A DNA stretch of 9,524 nt, from positions 1-9,524 of the forward strand of contig PFDW01000007.1 in NCBI GenBank assembly GCA_002793835.1, given 5' to 3'. Positions 1-5,090 of the stretch are shown piece after piece (the stretch's first letter is position 1; each line of letters starts with the position of its first letter). This stretch comes from Candidatus Portnoybacteria bacterium CG10_big_fil_rev_8_21_14_0_10_36_7 (GTDB taxonomy: Bacteria; Patescibacteriota; Minisyncoccia; Portnoybacterales; PFDW01). The notes below the pieces were generated by a model, which ran no database searches, was not told where the DNA came from, and saw nothing but the letters and a program-made list of their open reading frames with translations. The translations under genes and the position numbers were made by a program.

Positions 1-46
1 GAATTTGTCCGACCTTACGATTTAATTCCGAAATACAGGGCTTTTT

Positions 47-82
47 GCGAAGCGAGACCCGCCGAAGGCGGGGCGAGCGAGC
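47..82. repeat. GC-rich palindromic intergenic element
   Basis: A strongly GC-rich island in otherwise AT-rich DNA. The core is a perfect 6-bp stem, CCCGCC (58-63) and GGCGGG (67-72), with a GAA loop. It is flanked by near-identical direct repeats, GCGAAGCGAG on the left (47-56) and GCGAGCGAG on the right (73-81 region). No T-run follows on either strand, so it is not a canonical terminator, although it lies downstream of the minus-strand tRNA-Pro. It resembles dispersed intergenic palindromes, but copy number cannot be judged from one window. The rest of 1-117 shows no convincing gene. Confidence 0.4.
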
Positions 83-117
83 AAACAAACTGCCCGCAAA
101 ATTCGCAATGTTTAGAT

Positions 118-191
118 TGGTCGGGGCACTGGGAGTCGAACCCAGCCTTCATGCTCCCGAAGCATGCGTACGGCCGATATACTATGCCCCG
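118..191 (-). tRNA. tRNA-Pro (anticodon CGG)
   Basis: Read on the minus strand, a full cloverleaf is visible. The acceptor stem is CGGGGCA/TGCCCCG with discriminator A and an encoded CCA (118-120). The D stem is GTAT/GTAC, the anticodon stem CATGC/GCATG with loop TTCGGGA, and the T arm CTGGG-TTCGACT-CCCAG. The anticodon CGG (157-159) reads CCG proline codons, and the C1 start of the acceptor is typical of tRNA-Pro. It lies 40 nt downstream of the cca stop on the same strand, so it may be part of the cca transcript; no clear separate promoter was seen. Confidence 0.93.
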
Positions 192-231
192 TGAAACGCG
201 TGAAACACGGCTATTTACCTACTGATTACAA

Positions 232-1677
232 TCACTTAATATAATGCTTCTTTTTTACTCCCAAATCAACCTCTTCTTTCTTTTCCTCAATAACGCTTAC
301 TGCCGAACGCAATTCCTCGTTAGTTTTTTTTGCTAACTCCCCCACTCTCTTGGTTAAATAATCTTTAATATTTAATTTTGGGTCTTCCAATACTTCGGCT
401 AATAGTGCGTTTAAAATTAAACCAATCTTTGGTCCTGGCTCAATATCTAAAATTTTCATAATATCATCACCGCGAACTTTAAGCATGCCAACCGAAATCG
501 GATCGCTAGAAACTTTCTCAATCAAATATTGTAAATGCCTTAATTTGTATGGCATTGCTTTAGGTACGCCAGAACCCAGCCTATCGGCAATTCTCAAAGA
601 CAACAAATCCTTGAATTTGTCAACACCACCGGCTCGCTTTAATAATCGACGTACCCCAGCTTCAGAAACCTCATCCACGTTATAATAAAACATGTGATTA
701 CGGATTAAGTGAGACACCTGATTAATCAGTTCACGTGAAACATTCATCCTTTCTAAAAATTTAGTGGCAACTTTAGCCCCCACAATATCGTGATTATAAA
801 AAGTTGCATCTGGCCCATCCCCTCTTTTAGTTTGTGTCTTAGCGATATCGTGGAACAACGCAGCCAGCCGAACTGGCAAAGAATATTTCTTATCAGCTGT
901 AATTTGTAGCGACTTTATTGAGTGTTCATAAATTGAATAAATATGATGTTTGTTTTGAGCGACATCAACTCCTTTAGCCAGCTCTGGCAAAACGTACGGC
1001 AAGACTCCGGTTTTTCTCATAAGCTCTATCCCCTCTGCTGGATTATCACTCATAATAATTTTAAATAATTCGTCTCTGATGCGTTCCGCAGAAATTACCA
1101 GTAAATTACTGGTAAAAAAAGAAATTACCAGTAAAATTTTACTGGTAATTTTAAATTCCAGTAAAACTGCAAATCTAATTGCCCGCAAAATCCTTAGAGC
1201 ATCTTCGCCAAACCTCTCCTTGGGGTCCCCAACCGTCGAAATAAGCTTATTTTCGATATCTTTCTGACCATTAAATGGATCAATAATTCTATCCCCATCA
1301 AGTGCAATAGCATTAATAGTAAAATCCCTTCTAGCCAAATCATCTTCCAATTTACTGGTAAAATTTACTTTATCGGGGTGCCTTTTGTCTGAATAACCAA
1401 CATCTTGCCGATAAGTAGTAACTTCAATTATTGCCAGTATTTTATCCTCGCTCCCCGTCTTAACCATTACCGTACCGAAATCATTCTCATAGACAGATTC
1501 TTGGAAAACACGTTGGATATCTTCAGGCAGTGCATTGGTCGTGATATCCCAGTCTTTGGGCTTCCTGTCTATAATCAAATCACGCACGCATCCCCCAACT
1601 GCATACGCCTCATAACCAGCCTTTTGCAAAGCCTTGATTATACTGCTGACTTCTTTGGGTAACTTTTTTATAGCCAT
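232..1677 (-). CDS. cca: CCA tRNA nucleotidyltransferase with HD domain
   Basis: Adds or repairs the 3'-CCA of tRNAs in the cytoplasm; the three tRNAs here already encode CCA, so repair is the likely main role. The protein has 481 residues. It shows the class II nucleotidyltransferase core: GGCVRD at 28-33, the metal-binding pair D42/D44, RRDFTINA at 116-123, and the nucleotide-recognition helix with E158, D159, R162, R165 and R168. A C-terminal HD phosphohydrolase-like domain carries H252 and H276-D277. The ATG at 1675-1677 has no Shine-Dalgarno; the stop is TGA. Residues about 175-195, between the RFA and ISAERI motifs, have an odd composition (ITSKILLVIS then FTSNLLVIS) encoded by palindromic repeats. 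The spacing of the flanking motifs still looks normal for the family by recall, so the enzyme is probably functional. The family assignment is firm. Confidence 0.93.
   Translation of the reverse strand: MAIKKLPKEVSSIIKALQKAGYEAYAVGGCVRDLIIDRKPKDWDITTNALPEDIQRVFQESVYENDFGTVMVKTGSEDKILAIIEVTTYRQDVGYSDKRHPDKVNFTSKLEDDLARRDFTINAIALDGDRIIDPFNGQKDIENKLISTVGDPKERFGEDALRILRAIRFAVLLEFKITSKILLVISFFTSNLLVISAERIRDELFKIIMSDNPAEGIELMRKTGVLPYVLPELAKGVDVAQNKHHIYSIYEHSIKSLQITADKKYSLPVRLAALFHDIAKTQTKRGDGPDATFYNHDIVGAKVATKFLERMNVSRELINQVSHLIRNHMFYYNVDEVSEAGVRRLLKRAGGVDKFKDLLSLRIADRLGSGVPKAMPYKLRHLQYLIEKVSSDPISVGMLKVRGDDIMKILDIEPGPKIGLILNALLAEVLEDPKLNIKDYLTKRVGELAKKTNEELRSAVSVIEEKKEEVDLGVKKKHYIK
727..742. promoter_or_regulatory. 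parS: Possible parS-like site within cca
   Basis: CAGTTCACGTGAAACA matches 13 of 16 positions of the palindromic parS consensus TGTTTCACGTGAAACA, including the whole CACGTG core and the right half. It lies inside cca, about 1.1 kb from the nearest strong site. Chance similarity is possible, because the sequence also encodes conserved-looking residues. Confidence 0.4.
1092..1166. repeat. Cluster of TTACTGGTAA palindromes inside cca
   Basis: Three consecutive related units lie within the cca reading frame. The first is an inverted pair, TTACCAGTAA (1095-1104) and TTACTGGTAA (1106-1115). The second is a perfect 30-bp palindrome at 1122-1151 whose half is AAATTACCAGTAAAA. The third is a half copy, TTCCAGTAAAA (1156-1166). 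A further TTTACTGGTAAA lies at 1351-1362, also in cca. The first two units read on the coding strand as near-duplicate peptides, ITSKILLVIS and FTSNLLVIS. The transcript should be able to form a strong hairpin here. Confidence 0.75.
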
Positions 1678-1702
1678 ATTAAGATGATACTACAATTTCC
1701 TA

Positions 1703-1731
1703 AGTATGTCTATTTACTCGCCTATTGACAA
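1703..1731 (-). promoter_or_regulatory. Probable cca promoter, divergent
   Basis: On the minus strand, TTGTCA (1726-1731) is followed after 17 bp by CATACT (1703-1708). The predicted start is roughly 20 nt upstream of the cca ATG. The -35 box overlaps the -35 box of the plus-strand promoter at 1725-1754 on the opposite strand, so the two could compete for RNA polymerase. The -10 matches the consensus at 4 of 6 positions. Confidence 0.4.
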
Positions 1732-1754
1732 GTATCGGCATAATATGATATAAT
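1725..1754 (+). promoter_or_regulatory. Sigma70-type promoter of small gene 1
   Basis: Consensus TTGACA (1725-1730) and TATAAT (1749-1754) are separated by 18 bp. The long leader that follows, including TTAGCTCTTTA, is related to the leaders of the next two small units. Confidence 0.8.
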
Positions 1755-1802
1755 TAAAGATAGTTAGCTCTTTATACAACAGAAAATAACCTTATTATGG
1801 AG

Positions 1803-1818
1803 GGTTTCACGTGAAATA
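1803..1818. promoter_or_regulatory. parS: parS site overlapping a start codon
   Basis: GGTTTCACGTGAAATA matches the parS consensus TGTTTCACGTGAAACA at 14 of 16 positions. It overlaps the end of the Shine-Dalgarno and the GTG start of the 1811 ORF, so bound ParB would sit on the translation-initiation DNA of that gene. The centre of symmetry is between 1810 and 1811. Confidence 0.7.
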
Positions 1819-2209
1819 TAAAGCATGTAGATATTTTAAAGTAGTAATGATTCTGTCAATAATTACAGCTTGCATTATCCAGCTGTCACTACTGCTAGCG
1901 GTCTGCGGGTATGAATCGCGCCCAATTTGCGGGGCTGCGACCTACAATGCCAAGCCAATCGAGCACTTTCGATATGGATACGCCCTAAAGTATATGGACA
2001 CTCCGAAAAAAACCCAGACGTATAGATACATTTATGAATCTTCGGATGCATTACGATTTAATACAAAAACAGAACAATACCTTAAAGAGCATCCAACAGA
2101 CATGGTTTACATCAGTACACAGACAGCCGAAGAACCACAACTGCTTGTTATTTTTTCTAACGACTCTCTGGACGAAAAGTGGTTTCGCCCCGAAAAAAAT
2201 GAAAAATAA
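1811..2209 (+). CDS. Small membrane-anchored protein, unknown function
   Basis: 132 residues; family not recognised. The N-terminus is basic (K2, K4, R7, K10) and is followed by a long hydrophobic stretch at about 11-32, then a soluble, probably extracytoplasmic part rich in Tyr, Thr and acidic residues. This fits a signal anchor. ITAC ending at C21 resembles a lipobox, but the hydrophobic run continues past it, so a lipoprotein is less likely. The start is GTG at 1811, chosen because GGAGGG at 1799-1804 sits 6 nt upstream; the GTG lies within a parS site. The gene is monocistronic, with its own TTGACA/TATAAT promoter and a strong terminator 13 nt after the stop. ORF and expression signals are convincing; the function is unknown. 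Confidence 0.75.
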   Translation: MKYKACRYFKVVMILSIITACIIQLSLLLAVCGYESRPICGAATYNAKPIEHFRYGYALKYMDTPKKTQTYRYIYESSDALRFNTKTEQYLKEHPTDMVYISTQTAEEPQLLVIFSNDSLDEKWFRPEKNEK

Positions 2210-2221
2210 GGGTAAAATACG

Positions 2222-2252
2222 AAAAAGCCGGATACAAAACCCGGCTTTTTTT
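2222..2252 (+). terminator. Rho-independent terminator of small gene 1
   Basis: A perfect 10-bp stem pairs AAAAAGCCGG (2222-2231) with CCGGCTTTTT (2241-2250) around a 9-nt loop. A T-tract extends to 2252. Confidence 0.9.
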
Positions 2253-2323
2253 ATTTCTTTTCAACTAATAAAGGTGTGTATTATAGAGCTACAACTGCCT
2301 ATTTAGCCTAAAAATACGCACAT

Positions 2324-2339
2324 TGTTCCACGTGAAACA
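2324..2339. promoter_or_regulatory. parS: parS site, exact consensus form
   Basis: TGTTCCACGTGAAACA is identical to a form of the ParB-binding parS site known from Bacillus subtilis and conserved across bacterial phyla. Symmetry extends outward to ATTG and CAAT (2322-2341). It lies in the intergenic gap between the first small gene's terminator and the next promoter, 37 bp (centre to centre) from the following site. Confidence 0.88.
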
Positions 2340-2360
2340 ATATCTAAAAAGAGAGCATGG

Positions 2361-2376
2361 CGTTTCACGTGAAACA
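2361..2376. promoter_or_regulatory. parS: parS site
   Basis: CGTTTCACGTGAAACA contains the perfect 14-bp palindrome GTTTCACGTGAAAC; only the outermost base differs from the consensus (15 of 16). It forms a close pair with the site at 2324 and lies about 38 bp upstream of the -35 box of the next small gene. Confidence 0.88.
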
Positions 2377-2413
2377 ATTGAAAAAAGGGATACCGTTATT
2401 CCTGTACTAGCTA

Positions 2414-2442
2414 TTGATAAGTATTATATAAAGTGCTATAAT
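2414..2442 (+). promoter_or_regulatory. Sigma70-type promoter of small gene 2
   Basis: TTGATA (2414-2419) and TATAAT (2437-2442) have 17-bp spacing. The leader TTAAGCTCTTTTAAACTTAA is related to the leaders of small genes 1 and 3. Confidence 0.8.
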
Positions 2443-2487
2443 TAACAATATTAAGCTCTTTTAAACTTAAATATAGGAGGGACAGAT

Positions 2488-2787
2488 ATGCGGAAAGAAA
2501 CGAAAAGGGAGTTAATTGAAGCAACGGCTAAGTTGTTTCAATCTTTGCTCGTCGTGATTTTTATCATTGAGATGTATATAATCAACTATTTGGCCCTTGC
2601 TTGCTTATTTGGGCCATACATCAAGGTGTTCGATGCATTTACATATGCAATGATGCCACAATGTACAGGAACAACCGTGAGTTCAGTAGTAGCGCTTATA
2701 TCGGTCATTATATTAAGCGCGATGTCATTGACGCCAGTAGGGTGGTTTCTAAACACCCGCGTCTCCTTTATAAGGAGAAGTAACTAA
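2488..2787 (+). CDS. Small two-pass membrane protein, unknown function
   Basis: 99 residues; no family recognised. A charged amphipathic N-terminus (about 1-18: KETKRELIEATAK) precedes two hydrophobic segments, about 19-41 and 64-87, joined by a short loop with C59 and two prolines. The C-terminus is basic (R91, R96, R97). By the positive-inside rule both ends probably face the cytoplasm. AGGAGGG (2475-2481) lies 6 nt before the ATG. The gene has its own promoter and terminator and is flanked by parS sites (2361 upstream, 2836 just after the terminator). The small size and two helices would fit holin-like, toxin-like or regulatory membrane peptides, but nothing specific supports any of these. 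Confidence 0.75.
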   Translation: MRKETKRELIEATAKLFQSLLVVIFIIEMYIINYLALACLFGPYIKVFDAFTYAMMPQCTGTTVSSVVALISVIILSAMSLTPVGWFLNTRVSFIRRSN

Positions 2788-2798
2788 GAATGAACCCC

Positions 2799-2829
2799 AA
2801 ACGAGCAGTTAAACCTGCTCGTTTTTTTT
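2799..2829 (+). terminator. Rho-independent terminator of small gene 2
   Basis: A perfect 10-bp stem pairs AAACGAGCAG (2799-2808) with CTGCTCGTTT (2815-2824) around a 6-nt loop, followed by eight Ts in total. Confidence 0.9.
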
Positions 2830-2835
2830 ATTCAA

Positions 2836-2851
2836 TGTTCCACGTGGAACA
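2836..2851. promoter_or_regulatory. parS: parS site, fully symmetrical variant
   Basis: TGTTCCACGTGGAACA is a perfect 16-bp palindrome (18 bp with the flanking A and T). It carries C and G at the two variable parS positions. It lies directly after the terminator of small gene 2, about 475 bp from the 2361 site. Confidence 0.82.
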
Positions 2852-2888
2852 TACAAGATAGGGGAGGTTGGATTACCCTATTTTCTTA

Positions 2889-2917
2889 TTGACAAATATT
2901 ATATATAGTTCTATGCT
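2889..2917 (+). promoter_or_regulatory. Sigma70-type promoter of small gene 3
   Basis: TTGACA (2889-2894) and TATGCT (2912-2917) have 17-bp spacing. The leader TTAAGTTCTTTTTAACCTTA is related to that of small gene 2. Confidence 0.75.
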
Positions 2918-2960
2918 AGTATTATTAAGTTCTTTTTAACCTTAATTTAAGGGGGATAGC

Positions 2961-3170
2961 ATGGCTGAAAGTAGTAAAGACCTAGCAGAACATGGGAATG
3001 CAAATAAAACAGATGTGTCGCTAAAAACCGAAGAAGATATACAGCTTGAAATAGTCTCAAAAGCAATTGATATAATATTAAAAAGAAATGAGCTTCACAA
3101 AATAGGATCTCATCTTCCTCCTAAAAATAATCGTTTTGGTATTACCGTCTTATATAAAGCCGGTTTTTAA
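2961..3170 (+). CDS. Small soluble protein, unknown; end uncertain
   Basis: 69 residues; not recognised. It is hydrophilic, without a membrane segment, and has one predicted helix at about 24-45 (acidic, then Ile-rich, then basic). GGGGG (2951-2955) lies 5 nt before the ATG, behind its own TTGACA promoter. Unlike its neighbours, the reading frame runs through its own terminator: the last eight codons (TVLYKAGF) are the hairpin itself. A stop in the +1 frame occurs around 3103, shortly before the hairpin, so a late frameshift may have removed the original stop. Alternatively the stop simply overlaps the terminator, which occurs in compact genomes. Expression signals are good; integrity is uncertain. 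Confidence 0.55.
   Translation: MAESSKDLAEHGNANKTDVSLKTEEDIQLEIVSKAIDIILKRNELHKIGSHLPPKNNRFGITVLYKAGF
3144..3168 (+). terminator. Terminator overlapping end of small gene 3
   Basis: The stem ACCGTCTT (3144-3151) and AAGCCGGT (3157-3164) has one T-C mismatch and a 5-nt loop, followed by a T-run to 3168. It lies immediately before the promoter of tRNA-Arg. Confidence 0.6.
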
Positions 3171-3199
3171 TTGACCAAAAAAGAAGGAGAGAGTATAAT
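3171..3199 (+). promoter_or_regulatory. Promoter of tRNA-Arg
   Basis: TTGACC (3171-3176) and TATAAT (3194-3199) have 17-bp spacing, placing the start about 35 nt upstream of the tRNA. Confidence 0.7.
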
Positions 3200-3239
3200 T
3201 TTACAAGACCTTCTTTTGTTAAATTATGAGAAGAGTTCT

Positions 3240-3315
3240 GCGCCCGTAGCTCAATGGATAGAGTACTTGGCTTCGAACCAAGGGGTTGTAGGTTCGAGTC
3301 CTACCGGGCGCACCA
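3240..3315 (+). tRNA. tRNA-Arg (anticodon TCG)
   Basis: Full cloverleaf. The acceptor is GCGCCCG/CGGGCGC with discriminator A and encoded CCA (3313-3315). The D stem is GCTC/GAGT, the anticodon stem CTTGG/CCAAG with loop CTTCGAA, and the T arm GTAGG-TTCGAGT-CCTAC. The anticodon TCG (3273-3275) reads CGA and related arginine codons. It is expressed from its own promoter within the accessory zone. Confidence 0.95.
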
Positions 3316-3339
3316 GAAAGGAAAAAACTGCTCACCCTA

Positions 3340-3368
3340 TTGACTTAATTACAATTCTATGGTATACA
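3340..3368 (+). promoter_or_regulatory. Promoter of disrupted unit 4
   Basis: TTGACT (3340-3345) and TATACA (3363-3368) have 17-bp spacing. It starts 24 nt after the tRNA-Arg 3' end and is followed by AGGAG and an ATG at 3402. Confidence 0.6.
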
Positions 3369-3401
3369 TAAGATAGACTTTATCTTAAAAAGGAGTTAAA
3401 T

Positions 3402-3713
3402 ATGATCACAGAGTTTGGTCCTTGCTTTGATATGATGACAAAAAAAAGCAATGGATAAAGTTATAGAGGTTAATGAAGCGCAAAATAAAAGATAGACTTC
3501 TTGGAGACTCCATACTACCTACGAAGTTAAACGCAATGCAAGACGCTTTGACCAACCAGGGGAAAATAACATTTTTAATAATCCACGCGACTACTGAGTT
3601 GATAGCGGAAGGAATGCTGGTTTTTGCGCAAGCCCCGGAAGCACTTTCGGATCAAGTAGCAATGGTCGCCCAGATACTCAGTGTCATGTTCGCATGGTCA
3701 GATACCCCCCCAC
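3402..3713 (+). pseudogene. Frameshifted small gene, or uORF plus ORF
   Basis: A good Shine-Dalgarno (AGGAG, 3391-3395) serves the ATG at 3402, but that frame stops after 18 codons (TAA 3456-3458), just past an eight-A run (3440-3447). Dropping one A opens a frame through MDKVIEVNEAQNK to a TAG. A further shift joins the frame of the ATG at 3473, which reads DRLLGDSILPTKLNAMQ and onward to a helical, Ala/Met-rich tail. That frame continues past a C7 run (3705-3711) through the terminator to 3883; one C fewer would give a stop just before the hairpin. Repeated homopolymer shifts suggest a decayed gene of about 100 residues, family unknown. A leader peptide with reinitiation at 3473, or sequencing errors, are alternatives. 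Confidence 0.5.
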
Positions 3714-3714
3714 T

Positions 3715-3751
3715 AACCGGCGCCAAAGAATGGCCGCCGGTTATATTTTTT
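3715..3751 (+). terminator. Rho-independent terminator of unit 4
   Basis: AACCGGCG (3715-3722) pairs with CGCCGGTT (3735-3742). The stem is extended by CC/GG with one bulged C, and a T-run follows at 3746-3751. Confidence 0.85.
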
Positions 3752-3916
3752 CAATATATATCTATATCAAGACCGCGTCTCATATTGAATAAAACTATTA
3801 TATCTGCTAAATTTAATACTATGAAAGGGATTATTTTAGTTGGTATACTGGCAAGTAAGCGAACAATTTGCCCTGGCGACTAATAAAAAATTTGTTACCA
3901 ATTTATATAAACCAAA

Positions 3917-4464
3917 ATGTCTACAAAATTTGAATGCGAGGTTAGATTTTTTATTGCAGACATTGACGTCTTTAAAAAACACCTTAAAAACATAAAAGCA
4001 AAGCTTTTGTTCCCATATACATTTACCGATTATTATTATAAACCGCAAGGCAAAAAATGGAATCCAGAAATTAATAATTTAAGGATTAGAGATTGGTAAA
4101 AGCCTAAAAAACCCACTAGTATCTATTTTGTTACAAATGAGATTATCAAGGTTGGTCAATTAAAATTTAAACTAGCGATTTATCAAGATTGGAAAATTCT
4201 ACTCTTTTCAGGGGAACTCAAAAAATGCCAAGAGATATTAAAAGATTTAGGATGTCAGCCAACCTTTATTATCAAAAAAGAGCAATGCCTATTTTGGGAT
4301 TTGCCTCATTATGGATTCAAAACAATAGCCGAATATGTGAAGGGGGAAATCCTAAAAAAACTGCTTTAGATATCCAAAAAGCCTTAAAAGTTTTACAAAT
4401 ACCACCAAAACTAGTAACATCAAAAACAATGTCTGCGCTATTTATTAAGAGTAGGCAACAATAG
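3917..4464 (+). pseudogene. Broken CYTH-domain (CyaB-like) protein
   Basis: Remnant of a CYTH superfamily protein (class IV adenylate cyclase / triphosphate tunnel enzymes, which bind triphosphates in a beta-barrel). The N-terminus has ECEVR, a version of the ExExK signature, then FTDYYYKPQGKKW and LRIRDW, where TAA (4097-4099) interrupts. Translation in the same frame continues sensibly: KPKKPTSIYFV, VGQLKFKL, SGELKKCQEILKDLG and WDLPHYGFKTIAEYVKG. Near 4340-4350 (a G5 run) the frame shifts to GNPKKTALDIQKALKVLQI and ends at TAG 4462-4464. The total of about 180 codons is the usual CyaB length. At least one nonsense and one frameshift mutation are needed to explain it. No Shine-Dalgarno precedes the ATG. 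The homology is recognised by motif order rather than by a search. Confidence 0.72.
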
Positions 4465-4507
4465 CTTAAGTAAAAGAGTTTACGCAAAAGATTATTTTAT
4501 TAAATAT

Positions 4508-4583
4508 GCATCCATAGCTCAGCTGGCAGAGCAGCTCGCTCTTAACGAGACGGTCCCAGGTTCGAATCCTGGTGGATGCACCA
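4508..4583 (+). tRNA. tRNA-Lys (anticodon CTT)
   Basis: Full cloverleaf. The acceptor is GCATCCA/TGGATGC with discriminator A and encoded CCA (4581-4583). The D stem is GCTC/GAGC, the anticodon loop CTCTTAA, and the T arm CCAGG-TTCGAAT-CCTGG. The anticodon CTT (4541-4543) reads AAG lysine codons. The anticodon stem GCTCG/CGAGA has a G-A mismatch at its outermost pair (27-43). No clear dedicated promoter was identified. Confidence 0.94.
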
Positions 4584-4670
4584 AAAAACAGAATAACCGT
4601 ATATCATTATCTTATCGCTTTAAGGAATTTTTGTTAATAGTTCTTATAAAACTTAAAAAGGAGGAAACGT

Positions 4671-4988
4671 ATGAGACTTTTAATTATTATGAGCGACGAC
4701 AAAGCCGCAGAGTCAATTCATGCGGTGCTAGAAAAAAAACCAGGAGTTGCAATTTACACTTTTGCCACTCCAGATCCTGTGACAATTGATAACCTACAGT
4801 TAACTAAGTTTACCCATGCTATCGTTAAAATATGTTCGCATGGAGGGATCAACTGCCTAAATATTCTCAATAAAAAATTCCAAGGCAAACTCATAACTAT
4901 GGCTTGCGAATGCAGAGGCAACCTACCAAAATACGATCTTAATTTCCCCTTTGAAATAGAGGATTTAAGAAAATTAATTTCCTCATAA
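4671..4988 (+). CDS. Small protein, possible degenerate receiver fold
   Basis: 105 residues. The order of segments resembles a response-regulator receiver domain: a first strand ending in an acidic pair (RLLIIMSDD, 2-10), helix 11-22, strand VAIYTFA, a strand AIVKIC at 50-55, a later strand LITMAC (74-79), and a final FPFEIEDLRKLIS (92-104) like the KPF-x-x-x-x-L motif. The phosphoacceptor Asp expected near 53 is absent (K53), so it would not be a normal phosphorelay receiver. Five cysteines are not obviously arranged as a metal site. AGGAGG (4659-4664) lies 6 nt before the ATG. A strong terminator follows 6 nt after the stop, making it monocistronic. The fold is inferred from pattern only; the function is unknown. 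Confidence 0.7.
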   Translation: MRLLIIMSDDKAAESIHAVLEKKPGVAIYTFATPDPVTIDNLQLTKFTHAIVKICSHGGINCLNILNKKFQGKLITMACECRGNLPKYDLNFPFEIEDLRKLISS

Positions 4989-4994
4989 AATTTC

Positions 4995-5026
4995 ATGCCC
5001 CGCTTATAAAGCGGGGCATTGTTTTT
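4995..5026 (+). terminator. Rho-independent terminator of 4671 gene
   Basis: A perfect 11-bp stem pairs ATGCCCCGCTT (4995-5005) with AAGCGGGGCAT (5009-5019) around a 3-nt ATA loop, followed by TGTTTTT. Confidence 0.92.
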
Positions 5027-5048
5027 GCCTAATTTATTAATCCATGCT
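5019..5048 (+). promoter_or_regulatory. Weak candidate promoter of 5091 unit
   Basis: TTGTTT (5019-5024) and CATGCT (5043-5048) are 18 bp apart. The -35 overlaps the T-tract of the preceding terminator. The match is modest. Confidence 0.3.
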
Positions 5049-5090
5049 AAATTCGAACCAGTACATTAACACTCAATATGGGAGAAAAAA

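Noticed and set aside
3181..3230. Hairpin AAAAGAAGG/CCTTCTTTT as a terminator before tRNA-Arg
   Set aside because: The long loop contains the TATAAT of the tRNA promoter and no T-run follows; the terminator at 3144-3168 is better.
3821..3883. Short frame reading MKGIILVGILASKR, similar to the start of sugar nucleotidyltransferases
   Set aside because: Only 20 codons, no Shine-Dalgarno, and the glycine-rich loop expected after MKGIIL is absent; too little for a call, though a remnant is conceivable.
5051..5062. ATTCGAACCAGT, the complement of a tRNA T-arm-like GGTTCGAAT, as a possible tRNA fragment or attachment site
   Set aside because: Only nine bases match tRNA-Lys, with no extended identity or matching second copy.
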